Origin: Leptolyngbya subtilissima AS-A7
GTDB lineage: Bacteria > Cyanobacteriota > Cyanobacteriia > Phormidesmidales > Phormidesmidaceae
NCBI RefSeq assembly: GCF_039962255.1
Contig: NZ_JAMPKY010000002.1
Location: 124,001 to 188,000 of the forward strand
DNA length: 64,000 bases
Direction: 5' to 3'
The notes beneath the pieces were generated by a model that saw only the letters and a list, made by a program, of their open reading frames with translations, had not been told where the DNA came from and did no database searches. Shown piece by piece: positions 7,730 through 16,609 of this stretch. Every line of letters begins with the position of its first letter. The first letter of the stretch is position 1. The position numbers and the translations under genes are program-made.

Positions 7730-8221
7730 CTAGCGAACCAGGTTAAGCAGTTCCTTCGGTGAGGCCAGCAGGTCAATGGCGACAAAGAAAATCTTGCCCT
7801 CGGGGTTGAGCAAAAATCACCAGGCAATATTCATGCCAACGCCAGCGCCAAACCAAGGCGTCTGCACCTTGCCGGTCACCTTGATTTGGGTAAAGCCATC
7901 TTCCGCCTGCTCGGTGACTCCGCGCTCTGGAATCAGCTTGAGATTTTGGCAATCTTCCTGAAAGAACCGAAGAATGCCTTCTTTGCCGGTAATGAGGCGC
8001 TGAAAGGGAAGCTGTAGCGCACCGTCAGGGGTGAAAAGTTCAATCAGCTCGTTGAAGTCGTTGGCATTGAGGTTGTCCATGGAGGCCAGCACGGTAGGGT
8101 TGGTGACCCCCTCAATGGTGACTTGGCTGCGCTTAGCCATATCCTGGGGCGGCGGAACCGGTTCAGAAACGCGGGTGTAGCTGCCCATTTGCTTGGCATC
8201 AAACCCCATGTTGTTTCCCAT
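7730..8221 (-). pseudogene. OCP C-terminal-domain protein (CTDH-like) with in-frame TGA
   Basis: The NTF2-fold carotenoid and FRP-binding domain of orange carotenoid protein. The protein begins at the NTD-CTD linker (MGF...EPVPPPQD) and continues through MDNLNANDFNELIELF, GALQLPFQR, CQNLKLIPERGVTE and VQTPWFG. No N-terminal (HCP) domain precedes it. The reading frame hits TGA at 7817-7819, right after NIAW, where OCP has Arg; the next 29 codons (FLLNPEGKIFFVAIDLL..., TAG at 7730-7732) keep the OCP C-terminus intact in the same frame. One C-to-T change (CGA to TGA) explains it. The residue matching OCP Tyr201 is Ser (TVLASMDN). Known relatives: CTDH proteins, which shuttle carotenoids as dimers. 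Without readthrough it lacks the last beta strand and C-terminal tail. Confidence 0.8.
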
Positions 8222-8348
8222 AGAGATTGCGCTAGGGAAGAGATAGCTTTTATCACTGGGGAGATCTGTGGATTAGATCAGGCTCTGGTTTGGGGCCAAA
8301 ATCCTTAGAATGGAGATGGCCTCTCAATACTTTTGGTAGCTATAGCCC

Positions 8349-8588
8349 ATGGAAACGCTTGCACTTACCCCTCCCAACGTGGAACAGGTTTTGGATGAAC
8401 TGCGCCCATACCTACTGGCCGACGGCGGCAATGTTGAGCTGGTCGAAATCGACGGCCCAGTGGTCAAACTCCGTCTGCAGGGCGCCTGTGGCTCTTGCCC
8501 CAGCTCGGCCATGACGCTGCGCATGGGCATTGAGCGTCGCCTGCGCGAGTTTATTCCTGAAATCGCTGAGATCGAGCAGGTATTTTAG
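8349..8588 (+). CDS. NifU C-terminal-domain (Nfu) iron-sulfur scaffold protein
   Basis: A 79-residue Nfu-type protein with the Fe-S binding CxxC in [18 protein letters not shown]. Known of the family: carries a [4Fe-4S] cluster for delivery to apoproteins such as photosystem I subunits; in cyanobacteria the stand-alone NfuA is essential. Full length for this family. Divergent from the OCP-CTD gene and 74 bases ahead of serS, with which it may be co-transcribed. Confidence 0.92.
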   Translation: METLALTPPNVEQVLDELRPYLLADGGNVELVEIDGPVVKLRLQGACGSCPSSAMTLRMGIERRLREFIPEIAEIEQVF

Positions 8589-8662
8589 GAATGCTGATAT
8601 TCTGATTTATTGGCAAGGAGTTTTTTGTCAAAAAATCAGATTTCAGATTGTAGAGGGCTGCT

Positions 8663-9940
8663 GTGCTAGATCTAAAGCAAATACGAGAAAACCCGGAGCG
8701 GGTGCAGTCTGCTCTGGGTAAGCGGGGCAAGTATGATTTGACCCCGCTGCTAGAGCTAGACCAGCAGCAACGCCAGATCGAAACGGTGCGATCGCAGCTC
8801 CAGGCCCGCGGCAACGAGATCGGCAAGCAGGTCGGTCAGACTATCAAAGCCGGGGCCGCTCCCAACGGTCCAGAAGTCACCGCCCTTAAAGACGAAGGCA
8901 ACCAGGTCAAAACTGAGCTGCAAACCCTGGAACCCCAGGAGCGCGAGATCAAGGCCCAGATCGAGGCCATTCTGCTGGGCTTGCCCAACCTGCCTAGCGA
9001 CACCACCCCCGTCGGTAAAGACGAAACCGAAAATGTCGAAGTGCGCTGCTGGGGCGACGAGTATCTGCCCCAACAGCCCGCCAAGCCCCATTGGGAAATT
9101 GGCGAAACCCTTGGCATTCTTGACTTTAAGCGCGCTGCTGAGAAGATTGCCCAGAGCCGCTTTGTCGTTTTAAAAGGCGCAGGTGCGGCATTGGAACGGG
9201 CGCTAATTTCGTTCATGCTCGATCGCCACACCAAAGCAGGCTACTACGAAGTCATTCCTCCTTACCTAGTAAACTCTGCCGCGCTAACCGCCTCAGGCCA
9301 GCTGCCCAAGTTTGCTGAAGAAAGCTTTCAGTGCCGCAACGATGACCTGTGGCTTACTCCCACCGCCGAGGTGCCCCTCACCAACCTGCACCGTGACGAC
9401 ATCCTTGCTTCTGATCAGCTGCCAATTCACTATTGCGCCTATACTCCCTGCTTTCGTCGCGAGGCCGGCAGCTACGGCAAAGACACGCGCGGGCTAATTC
9501 GTCTTCACCAGTTCAATAAGGTGGAGATGTACAAATTCGTTCACCCGGACACCTCCTTCGACGAGCTAGAGGCGCTGGTGGGCGATGCCGAAGACATTCT
9601 GCAACAGCTCAAGCTGCCTTACCGAGTGCTGGCGCTTTGCACTGGCGATCTGGGTTTCTCCAGCTGCAAAACCTACGACCTCGAAGTGTGGATGCCCTCT
9701 TCCGACAGCTATCGGGAGATTTCTAGCTGCTCGAACTGTCTAGACTTTCAGGCCCGCCGCGCTAATCTGCGCTTCAAGGAAGCTGGGCAAAAAGGCACTC
9801 AGTACGTACACACCCTCAACGGATCTGGCCTAGCCATTGGCCGCACCATGGCCGCCATTCTCGAAAACTACCAGGAGGCCAACGGCTCGGTGCGAGTGCC
9901 TGAGGTGCTGCAACCCTACCTCAACCGCGAGTATCTGTAG
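8663..9940 (+). CDS. serS: Serine--tRNA ligase
   Basis: Charges tRNA(Ser) with serine. Normal 425-residue length: the N-terminal tRNA-binding coiled coil occupies about residues 1-105 ([15 protein letters not shown] onward), followed by the class II core with [10 protein letters not shown], motif 2 in [26 protein letters not shown] and motif 3 in [16 protein letters not shown]. The start is GTG at 8663 with agaggg about 8 bases upstream; the protein start fits the family exactly. Its stop is 4 bases from the convergent membrane protein gene. Confidence 0.97.
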   Translation: MLDLKQIRENPERVQSALGKRGKYDLTPLLELDQQQRQIETVRSQLQARGNEIGKQVGQTIKAGAAPNGPEVTALKDEGNQVKTELQTLEPQEREIKAQIEAILLGLPNLPSDTTPVGKDETENVEVRCWGDEYLPQQPAKPHWEIGETLGILDFKRAAEKIAQSRFVVLKGAGAALERALISFMLDRHTKAGYYEVIPPYLVNSAALTASGQLPKFAEESFQCRNDDLWLTPTAEVPLTNLHRDDILASDQLPIHYCAYTPCFRREAGSYGKDTRGLIRLHQFNKVEMYKFVHPDTSFDELEALVGDAEDILQQLKLPYRVLALCTGDLGFSSCKTYDLEVWMPSSDSYREISSCSNCLDFQARRANLRFKEAGQKGTQYVHTLNGSGLAIGRTMAAILENYQEANGSVRVPEVLQPYLNREYL

Positions 9941-9944
9941 ACGC

Positions 9945-10358
9945 CTACAGAGGAAAGCGATAGACGATCGCCCCAGTATCTTTGACATCAAAAGACGCGT
10001 TGAGCACCTGAGCTTTTTGATCGAGGAACGCTTTGGCCTGCTCAACCGGCATCTGCGCGGCGGCAGCAAACTGAATAATGGTGAGGTCTCCCTCTTGGTT
10101 TTGAAGCAGCTGCAAAAACATCTGCTCTTGCTGTAGTGACAGTGATTGGGATGTTTGCTGATTGCTGTGGCGCAGATTCCACGCTAGCCAGGAGCCCAGT
10201 GCCGTGGGAGCGACGCCAAACATGACCAACGCTAAACCAGTCTCGGCCCTGTCTTCCCAATCGTCGTCGGGGCTAACTAGTTGGGTTGTCGCTAGAAGGG
10301 TAATTGATAGGCCAAACAGCAGGCAAGTTCCAGCTAAGGCCTTCTGTAACATCCGCAT
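9945..10358 (-). CDS. Small membrane protein, tandem paralog 1
   Basis: A 137-residue protein of unknown function. Two hydrophobic segments (about residues 8-27 and 43-62) form an N-terminal hairpin, then a Gln-rich probable coiled coil (SLSLQQEQMFLQLLQNQ) and a small C-terminal domain (GDLTIIQFAAAAQMPVEQAKAFLDQKA) that resembles a winged-helix sensor. It ends VYRFPL. The neighbouring gene encodes a protein of the same length and more than half the same residues, and even the DNA around the stop codons is nearly identical. A recent duplication is therefore likely. Confidence 0.75.
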   Translation of the reverse strand: MRMLQKALAGTCLLFGLSITLLATTQLVSPDDDWEDRAETGLALVMFGVAPTALGSWLAWNLRHSNQQTSQSLSLQQEQMFLQLLQNQEGDLTIIQFAAAAQMPVEQAKAFLDQKAQVLNASFDVKDTGAIVYRFPL

Positions 10359-10546
10359 AGCCGTCTCCTCTACCGGTCGCTCTCGACTTTGACGGTTATC
10401 GTAGCCCTTGTTTCTCTATCTAGCCTACAGAGATTAGCCACGTCCAACCCTCTCCATAATAAGAAGCAACTGAGTTACCTTGGCAAGCTATGACCATCCC
10501 ACCAGAGACTCAGTCGGGCAGACCTATCCATCCGGCTCATAGACGC

Positions 10547-10960
10547 CTATAGGGGAAAGCGATAGACTACGGCTCCGTTGTCTAAAACGTCGAACGAGGC
10601 ATTTAGCTGCTGCGCTTTTTCGTCGAGGTAAACTTTGGACTCTTCGAGCGACAGTTGGGTTGCGGTGGCAAACTGAAGCACTGTCAGGTCGCCTTTGTGG
10701 TCTTGAAGGAGCTGGAGAAACCGCTGCTCTTGCTGATCGGCGAGGGTTTCCAGCGATCGCTCGTGTTGCTGGCGCAAGTTCCAGATCAGCCAGGCACCTA
10801 GAGCGGTCGGTGGCAGCCCAACAACCAGCAGCGCCGCGACAGAGTCCGCTCGATCCTCAGCGTCATTGGTAGGGTTAAGGATCTCAGCTGTTAACGCAAG
10901 CACAATGAACAGCCCAAGAGATAGACAAACCCCAGCCAACACCTTTTGTAGCAGCCTCAT
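10547..10960 (-). CDS. Small membrane protein, tandem paralog 2
   Basis: Sister of the gene at 9945-10358: the same 137 residues, membrane hairpin, coiled coil (ADQQEQRFLQLLQDHKGDL) and terminal VYRFPL. Most differences are in the first membrane segment and the loop, while the C-terminal wing-like domain is best kept. Transcribed in the same direction with a 190-base gap, so probably from its own promoter. Function unknown; a membrane-tethered regulator is only a guess from the domain order. Confidence 0.75.
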   Translation of the reverse strand: MRLLQKVLAGVCLSLGLFIVLALTAEILNPTNDAEDRADSVAALLVVGLPPTALGAWLIWNLRQQHERSLETLADQQEQRFLQLLQDHKGDLTVLQFATATQLSLEESKVYLDEKAQQLNASFDVLDNGAVVYRFPL

Positions 10961-11101
10961 AGCTATCCTTTACAGATCTCACATCGATTGTGGCAGTAAT
11001 TTTGCCCATCAATGTCCCTAGCTTACCCGCAGACCTTCCACCCGTTGAGGCGCATTCAAGTTGCTTAATTCGATGTGCAACAACTTGAAGAAATTTAAAA
11101 C

Positions 11102-11488
11102 TTAGGCTCGCAAAGCAAACAACTGCTTGAGCACCGACAGTCGAGAACAATCCCAATAGTCAATGTGGGATATCACCTTGCCATCTTCCCCTAGCCCAAG
11201 CTCACTGCGACCGGGGATGCTCATGCGCGGCTGCCAAGGTACCGGAGCTATCCAACTCAGCGTCCAGCGGGTGTCAATCTGGCTGGGGCTGGAGTACTCG
11301 ATTCCGTGCAGTTGCAGATTGACATCCTTAAACCAGTGGCTGATGAAGCCAATCATGAGCCGGTAGCGATCGACGCCGCGAAACTTGTTTAGCGGGTCTT
11401 TAAAGTACACATCCTCAGCGTAGAGGTGGTAGCTCTGGTCGCAGGGGAACCGTTCGTAGTCGATGCGAATCTGTTCAAGAATATCCAT
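11102..11488 (-). CDS. DUF2358 family protein
   Basis: A 128-residue NTF2-like fold protein of the cyanobacteria/plastid DUF2358 family. Recognisable stretches: YAEDVYFKDPLNKFRGVDRY near the N-terminus, the central WTLSWIAPVPWQPRMSIPG and the end HIDYWDCSRLSVLKQLF. No signal peptide or membrane segment. Function unknown; plant relatives are plastid-targeted. Monocistronic in this setting. Confidence 0.8.
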   Translation of the reverse strand: MDILEQIRIDYERFPCDQSYHLYAEDVYFKDPLNKFRGVDRYRLMIGFISHWFKDVNLQLHGIEYSSPSQIDTRWTLSWIAPVPWQPRMSIPGRSELGLGEDGKVISHIDYWDCSRLSVLKQLFALRA

Positions 11489-11592
11489 GGGGTTGAGCCC
11501 TCAGGGCAATGCCGTAGCTTAACCCTAAGTTTGCCTCATCTAGACCAAAGTCCTATTACCAACTGTGCAGAGGACAAGGTTTTGTCCTATAT

Positions 11593-12372
11593 CTACAAAA
11601 TCTGAGAAAGAAACTTTTGGGTGCGGTCTTCGCGGGGGTTGCTGAAAAACTCTTGGGGGGTGTTTTCTTCGATGAGGTAGCCGCCATCCATGAGCACGAC
11701 GCGATCGGCCACCTCACGGGCAAAACCCACCTCGTGGGTGACGCACACCATCGTGATGCCAGTCTTGGCTAGGCCTCGCATGACATCGAGCACCTCGCGT
11801 ACCATCTCAGGGTCGAGGGCAGAGGTGGGTTCGTCGAACAGCATGACTTTGGGCTGCATGGCGAGGGAACGGGCGATCGCCACCCGTTGCTGCTGCCCCC
11901 CCGACAGCTGACCGGGGAACTTGTGGGCCTGCTCTAAAATGCCCACCCGCTCTAGCAGCTGCATGGCGACTTCTTGGGCCTTGGCCTTGGGCCAGCGGCG
12001 CACCCAGATGGGGGCTAAAGTCACGTTTTGCAGCACCGTCAGGTGAGGGAACAGGTTGAACTGTTGAAATACCATGCCCACCTCACGGCGGATGGCCTCA
12101 ATATTTTTCAGGTCGTGGGAAATCGTGATGCCATCGACCTCAATAGAGCCCTTCTGATAGGGCTCTAGGGCATTGAAGGTGCGAATAAACGTCGACTTAC
12201 CTGACCCAGACGGCCCCATCACCACCAGCACTTCGCCCTTGTAGACCGTCATGCTGACGCCCTTGAGCACGTGGAAACCGTTGTCATACCACTTTTCCAC
12301 GTCGCGGGCGACGATCACTGGCTCGGTGCTGGTAGCGTGGGCCGATGGTTGCTCCGTCTGAAACTGTGTCAT
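11593..12372 (-). CDS. aapP: Polar amino-acid ABC transporter, ATP-binding protein
   Basis: ATPase of an amino-acid importer. Walker [11 protein letters not shown]-loop [14 protein letters not shown], signature [16 protein letters not shown], Walker [13 protein letters not shown] and the switch His in VTHEV are all intact in 259 residues, the normal GlnQ/AapP size. It is the last gene of the aapJ-aapQ-aapM-aapP order on the minus strand, separated from aapM by 184 bases, so it may also have an internal promoter. In Anabaena the corresponding neutral amino-acid permease is called NatFGH with BgtA. Confidence 0.92.
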   Translation of the reverse strand: MTQFQTEQPSAHATSTEPVIVARDVEKWYDNGFHVLKGVSMTVYKGEVLVVMGPSGSGKSTFIRTFNALEPYQKGSIEVDGITISHDLKNIEAIRREVGMVFQQFNLFPHLTVLQNVTLAPIWVRRWPKAKAQEVAMQLLERVGILEQAHKFPGQLSGGQQQRVAIARSLAMQPKVMLFDEPTSALDPEMVREVLDVMRGLAKTGITMVCVTHEVGFAREVADRVVLMDGGYLIEENTPQEFFSNPREDRTQKFLSQIL

Positions 12373-12556
12373 GAAAGGTTTCCTCTTTATCGCGCCCTCG
12401 GGGCTGCTAACAACTCACGAAATGAACGTTTTCAACCTAGCTAAACCCAACAGGCCGGGGCGCTAGCGCAAGATAATGCTATTTTGCCTTAACCCTAGAA
12501 GGTTTCTAGATTTCAGACTGTCAACTGTTACACGGAGAGATATTTTGCCAAAGCAG

Positions 12557-13774
12557 CTAGTGTTCAGTGTTGAGCTTCTCCTCAATTTTGCGGCTGGCCA
12601 AGGACATGGCGTAGCAAAAGAACCAGTAGATCACCGCTAGGAACAGATAGACCTCGGCGTAGCGTCCTAGATAAGCCGGGTTGGCCAAGATTGATTTACC
12701 AATACCCAGCAGCTCTGCCAGACCTACAATCGATAGCAGCGTCGTGTCTTGAAACAGACTAATAAACTGCCCCACGATCGCCGGAATTGCTATCTTGAGC
12801 GCCTGGGGCAGAATAATCAGGCCCAGGGTGGTGGGGGTGTTGAGCCCCAAAGACATGGCAGCCTCGCGCTGACCGCGAGGCACCGCCTGCAAGCCCGCCC
12901 GCACGTTTTCGGCCAGGTAGGCCGCGCTAAACAGAGCCAGCGCAATGACCGCCCGTAAAATGCGATCGGGTCGCGACCCAATTGGCAAAAATAGCGGAAT
13001 CATCACCTGCCCCATGAATAGAAAGGCCACCAGGGGCACACCCCGCACCAGCTCAATGTATACGGTAGACAGCAAGCGCACCACCGGCAGCGCACTGCGC
13101 CGCCCCAAGGCCAGCAGCAGCCCCAGCGGAAAGCACAGCACAATACCGCTCACGGCGGTAAACAGCGTCAGCACCAGCCCGCCCCAATCGTTGGTGGACA
13201 CGGGGGTGAGCCCAAGGCCACCGCCAATCAGCCACAGGGCTACGAAGTACGACAAAAACCAGGCTAGGGACACCCATTTGCCAATGCCCGGGAATTTTCG
13301 CCCTACCTGGCGGCCCGCGGCGGCGGCGATCGCCACCAGTGCCACCATCGGCAGCAGCTTCAAGGAACTGGGTCGAGTCGGCGGAAACAGCACAATAAAG
13401 GCACATACTAGCCCCAGGCCAATCAGCACGCTGCGGCTAAACAGAGTAGAGACATTGCGCCCCAGCACTCCCCATGACAGCCCTGCCAAACCACAAACCA
13501 CAGCCAGCAGAGCCCAAATACGGGCATATAGCCCTGAGGGAAAGGTTCCGGTCATAAACAGGCCGAAGTTATTGGGTATGACCTGCCATTGGGCGACGGT
13601 TAAAGCCCAAGAAGCAAGGCGAAAAATACCCCAGCCGAGGATGCCGACAATAACGACGGTCAGTAGGCTGTTGAACCAGTCGCTAAACAGATTTTTTTTG
13701 GCCCAAGCTACCGGTCCCAGAGCCAATATCTCAGGGGGTGCAGAGGAGAGAGAGTCAGGCGTTACGGAGGTCAT
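12557..13774 (-). CDS. aapM: Polar amino-acid ABC transporter permease (AapM/NatH type)
   Basis: A 405-residue inner-membrane permease. The long N-terminal half with extra membrane helices is characteristic of AapM/NatH rather than of short HisM-type permeases. The C-terminal half holds the BPD loop contacting the ATPase: ENVRAGLQAVPRGQREAAMSLGLN. The start is 3 bases after the aapQ stop, so the pair is translationally linked. General amino-acid uptake is inferred; the exact substrate range is not visible. Confidence 0.9.
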   Translation of the reverse strand: MTSVTPDSLSSAPPEILALGPVAWAKKNLFSDWFNSLLTVVIVGILGWGIFRLASWALTVAQWQVIPNNFGLFMTGTFPSGLYARIWALLAVVCGLAGLSWGVLGRNVSTLFSRSVLIGLGLVCAFIVLFPPTRPSSLKLLPMVALVAIAAAAGRQVGRKFPGIGKWVSLAWFLSYFVALWLIGGGLGLTPVSTNDWGGLVLTLFTAVSGIVLCFPLGLLLALGRRSALPVVRLLSTVYIELVRGVPLVAFLFMGQVMIPLFLPIGSRPDRILRAVIALALFSAAYLAENVRAGLQAVPRGQREAAMSLGLNTPTTLGLIILPQALKIAIPAIVGQFISLFQDTTLLSIVGLAELLGIGKSILANPAYLGRYAEVYLFLAVIYWFFCYAMSLASRKIEEKLNTEH

Positions 13775-13777
13775 AGC

Positions 13778-14956
13778 TTAGCGCTCCTTAAACTGCACAG
13801 ATCGGTTGAATTGGTTCATCACTACAGTTATGAGTAGACAGAGGGTTAAATAGGTGGCCATCATGACCACAAAAACTTCAACCGGTCGGCCAGTTTGGTT
13901 GTAGGTGGTGGTGGCGATCGAATAAATTTCAGGAAAGGCGATCGCAAAGGCCAGGCTGGAGTTTTTAGTCAGGTTCATGTACTGACTGTTCATGGGTGGA
14001 ATGATCACCCGCAGGGCCTGGGGAAACACCACCAGCCGCATTACCATGCCCGCATTTAGCCCCAGGGTGCGGGCAGCTTCCCACTGCCCCTTCGATACCG
14101 ACTGAATACCGGCCCGCACAATCTCTGCCACAAACGCAGAGGTATAGAACACCAGCGCCGTCAGAGAGGCGACATACTCCCGCGACAGACGCAGGCCACC
14201 GGTAACGCCACCTCCCTCAACGCCCTCCGGTACAGTCCAGTTCATACCCAGGGTGATAATGGCCAGCCAGGCTAACGCCACTACCGCCAGAGCAATGGAC
14301 TGAGCCTGGCCGCCGACCCCAGTCTCAATGCGAATTTTGGTGCGCCAGCGCCAGAGGAAAAGGGCGGCGATCGCCGCCCCAACCGTAGCCGCAATGCCCA
14401 ATATTGCCAGCAGCGCACTACTGGCCCAAGGAATATAAACCCCTCGGTTGTTGAGAAAAGCCAGCCCCAGTATCCCAATCTGGTTAGCCGGGTTGGGCAG
14501 GGCACCAAAGATAGCGAAATACCAAAAGAACAGCTGCAACAACAGCGGAATATTTTGCACCAGCCCCACATAGACACGGCTGAGCTTTTGCAACAGCCAG
14601 TTCTTAGAAAAGCTTGCCACTCCAGCTACTACGCCTAGCAAAGTGGTCAAAACAATACCGCCTACTACCAGGGTCAAAGTATTGCCCAAACCCACCATCA
14701 GCGCCCGCCAGTAGGGGTCGTTAGGGCGATACTGAATCAAGCTTTCGCCAATGCTAAAGCCAGCCGGGTTCCGCAAAAAGCTAAACCCAAAGGCCCGCCC
14801 CTGCTGAATCAGGTTGCGATTCAAATTGCCCAAGAAAAAGCTCAGCAAGAGCAGGACAACGAGCAGCGTAATCACCTGGAAGGCAATCTTCCAAAAGCGC
14901 TCATCCCGCAGCATCGCCTTCAAGTCGAAGGATCTGCTACCGCTATCGTGGGCCAT
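13778..14956 (-). CDS. aapQ: Polar amino-acid ABC transporter permease (AapQ/NatG type)
   Basis: A 392-residue inner-membrane permease, partner of the following aapM. A first membrane helix near residue 30, the HisM-like TLTLVVGGIVLTTLLGVVAG region and the EAA loop EIVRAGIQSVSKGQWEAARTLG are seen. The long periplasmic and helical insertion in the middle is usual for AapQ. Located 187 bases downstream of the binding-protein gene. Confidence 0.9.
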   Translation of the reverse strand: MAHDSGSRSFDLKAMLRDERFWKIAFQVITLLVVLLLLSFFLGNLNRNLIQQGRAFGFSFLRNPAGFSIGESLIQYRPNDPYWRALMVGLGNTLTLVVGGIVLTTLLGVVAGVASFSKNWLLQKLSRVYVGLVQNIPLLLQLFFWYFAIFGALPNPANQIGILGLAFLNNRGVYIPWASSALLAILGIAATVGAAIAALFLWRWRTKIRIETGVGGQAQSIALAVVALAWLAIITLGMNWTVPEGVEGGGVTGGLRLSREYVASLTALVFYTSAFVAEIVRAGIQSVSKGQWEAARTLGLNAGMVMRLVVFPQALRVIIPPMNSQYMNLTKNSSLAFAIAFPEIYSIATTTYNQTGRPVEVFVVMMATYLTLCLLITVVMNQFNRSVQFKER

Positions 14957-15143
14957 TTACGTCACCTGCGTTGAGTCAGTGCAAAAGCTTTAAGCAAAAT
15001 AATCCAAGAGGGATGTCAAGAAAAGTTCAATTTGTTACAAGGATTTATGAAAAAGGCGCAGTCTAGCTGCGCCTTTCAACGGGTAGTTTGGAGTAGAAAG
15101 CTGCGGTGGGGGCTAGAGCCTCCTACCAATCAGCCGGCCTTCC

Positions 15144-16199
15144 CTAGCGGAAGGGGGGAGAGTACATCAGGCCACCCTCGCTCCACAGGGCGTTTTGGCC
15201 GCGCTCCAGGGCAAACTCAGAGTCAGCCCCTACGTTGCGATCGTAGACTTCGCCGTAGTTGCCCACCTGGGTAATCACCTTCACCATGAAGTCGTTGGGC
15301 AACCCCATATCGGTGCCCAGAGTGCCCTCTTGACCCAGGAAGCGAGCGATATCCGGGTTTTCAGTGGCTTCAAAGGTGGCAATATTCTCAGAGGTAATGC
15401 CAAACTCTTCGGCCTGAATCAACCCATAGGTGACCCATTTGACGACGTCGTACCAGCTGGAGTCGTTGTTGGTGGTCACAGGGCCCAGAGGCTCTTTAGA
15501 CATGGTGACTTCGAGCAGGGTATGCTCGTCGGGGTTGGGCAGGGTGCTGCGGCGGGCCACCAGCTGCGATTTGTCAGAGGTCATGCCCTCGCAGCGACCT
15601 TCGTCATAGGCAGCATAGGCGGCATCAGCATCTTGAAATACCACCGGTTCAAAATCGACCCCGAGCTGACGCATTTGGTCAGTCAGGTTGAGCTCAGTGG
15701 TGGTACCGGTTTCCACACAGATGGCCTTACCGGCGAAATCTTCCAAACCAGCGATACCGCTGTCTGCACGCACCAACATCCCCTGACCATCGAAGAAGGT
15801 AGTGGGCGCAAACTCAAGGCCCACGCTGGTGTCACGGCTGATGGTCCAGGTGGTGTTGCGCGAGAGCATATCAACTTCACCCCCCGAGAGAGCCGTAAAG
15901 CGCTCAGTCGAGTCTAAACGGCGATATTCTACGGCTTCGGCATCGCCCAAAACGGCGGCGGCTACGGCCTTGCAAATGTCGACGTCGAGACCAGTGTAGG
16001 TGCCGCTTTCATCCACAAAGCTAAAGCCTGGAATACCACCATCCACGCCACAAATTAGCTGTCCACGCCCTTTAACAACGTCAAGACGGCCACCACCAGC
16101 AGGAGCGGCCTCCCCATCGGCGTTGGTGGTAGTGGTTCCGCCACCACAGGCGGCCAGCGTTAGCCCGAGGGCAGCTGCAAGAAAACCCCACTTGCGCAT
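15144..16199 (-). CDS. aapJ: Amino-acid ABC transporter substrate-binding lipoprotein (AapJ/NatF type)
   Basis: A 351-residue family 3 solute-binding protein. Signal peptide with lipobox TLAAC (Cys18), so membrane-anchored in the periplasm. The body starts VKGRGQLICGVDGGIPGFSF and continues with YTGLDVDICKAVAAAVLGD and EVDMLSRNTTWTISRD, typical of AapJ/NatF, which bind a broad range of L-amino acids. First gene of the four-gene importer operon; a long perfect hairpin lies in its leader. Confidence 0.92.
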   Translation of the reverse strand: MRKWGFLAAALGLTLAACGGGTTTTNADGEAAPAGGGRLDVVKGRGQLICGVDGGIPGFSFVDESGTYTGLDVDICKAVAAAVLGDAEAVEYRRLDSTERFTALSGGEVDMLSRNTTWTISRDTSVGLEFAPTTFFDGQGMLVRADSGIAGLEDFAGKAICVETGTTTELNLTDQMRQLGVDFEPVVFQDADAAYAAYDEGRCEGMTSDKSQLVARRSTLPNPDEHTLLEVTMSKEPLGPVTTNNDSSWYDVVKWVTYGLIQAEEFGITSENIATFEATENPDIARFLGQEGTLGTDMGLPNDFMVKVITQVGNYGEVYDRNVGADSEFALERGQNALWSEGGLMYSPPFR

Positions 16200-16239
16200 G
16201 AATCAATCCTCACTCACAAAAGACACTGCAAAACTTATA

Positions 16240-16287
16240 CCCAAACCGTTGGAGTGTTGCACTTGGTTAACACTCCAACGGTTTGGG
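16240..16287. repeat. Perfect 19-bp inverted repeat upstream of aapJ
   Basis: CCCAAACCGTTGGAGTGTT at 16240-16258 is exactly complementary to 16269-16287, with a ten-base loop. It is followed by TTTTCATTTT on the plus strand; on the minus strand TATAAG follows. It lies between the stop of the 69-residue gene and the aapJ start (41 bases before it), so it could terminate the former or shape the aapJ leader. Confidence 0.75.
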
Positions 16288-16399
16288 TTTTCATTTTGCA
16301 TCAAAGATAACAATATACTGGCGGGGAATCCAAACCCTCCCGGATCCATCTACTTGACGGTTTAGGAGAGCCTCAACACTCGCGCCTAGTGAAATTGGT

Positions 16400-16609
16400 T
16401 TAGTGCTCCTGCGCCAGGTCGCGAATCAGAGGAATTTTGTTGCGAATGTAGTGATGCAGCTGATCGGTTTCGGCCTGGTTGATTGGCTGCTGCCCAGTGA
16501 ATTGCTCTAACAGCCAGCACACTAAACCGTTGTCATCTAGGGCGAGAAGATGACTGCCCTGGGACCGTTCTACCAAAGACCACAGGTGTCTCAGAAGCTG
16601 AGGGTTCAT
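16400..16609 (-). CDS. Conserved hypothetical small protein
   Basis: A 69-residue soluble protein, starting MNPQLLRHLWSLVERSQ, with a predicted helical pattern and no membrane segment. I recognise no domain. It looks coding because composition and codon use match neighbours and no competing frame is better. Upstream DNA is very AT-rich. It might share a transcript with aapJ, but the hairpin between them argues against it. Confidence 0.55.
   Translation of the reverse strand: MNPQLLRHLWSLVERSQGSHLLALDDNGLVCWLLEQFTGQQPINQAETDQLHHYIRNKIPLIRDLAQEH

Noticed and set aside
7776-7961. Plus-strand frame opposite the OCP-CTD gene
   Set aside because: Shadow of the OCP sequence, which is clearly conserved on the minus strand.
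12945-13781. Plus-strand open frame of 278 codons opposite aapM
   Set aside because: Ser/Pro/Arg-rich shadow of the permease gene; no domain, and the minus-strand product is clearly an ABC permease.
15195-15917. Plus-strand 240-codon frame opposite aapJ
   Set aside because: His/Gly/Val-rich antisense shadow of the binding protein.
16200-16399. NtcA site (GTA-N8-TAC) expected before the amino-acid transporter
   Set aside because: No sequence matches the consensus in the leader; the nearest GTATATTGTTATC lacks the second half.
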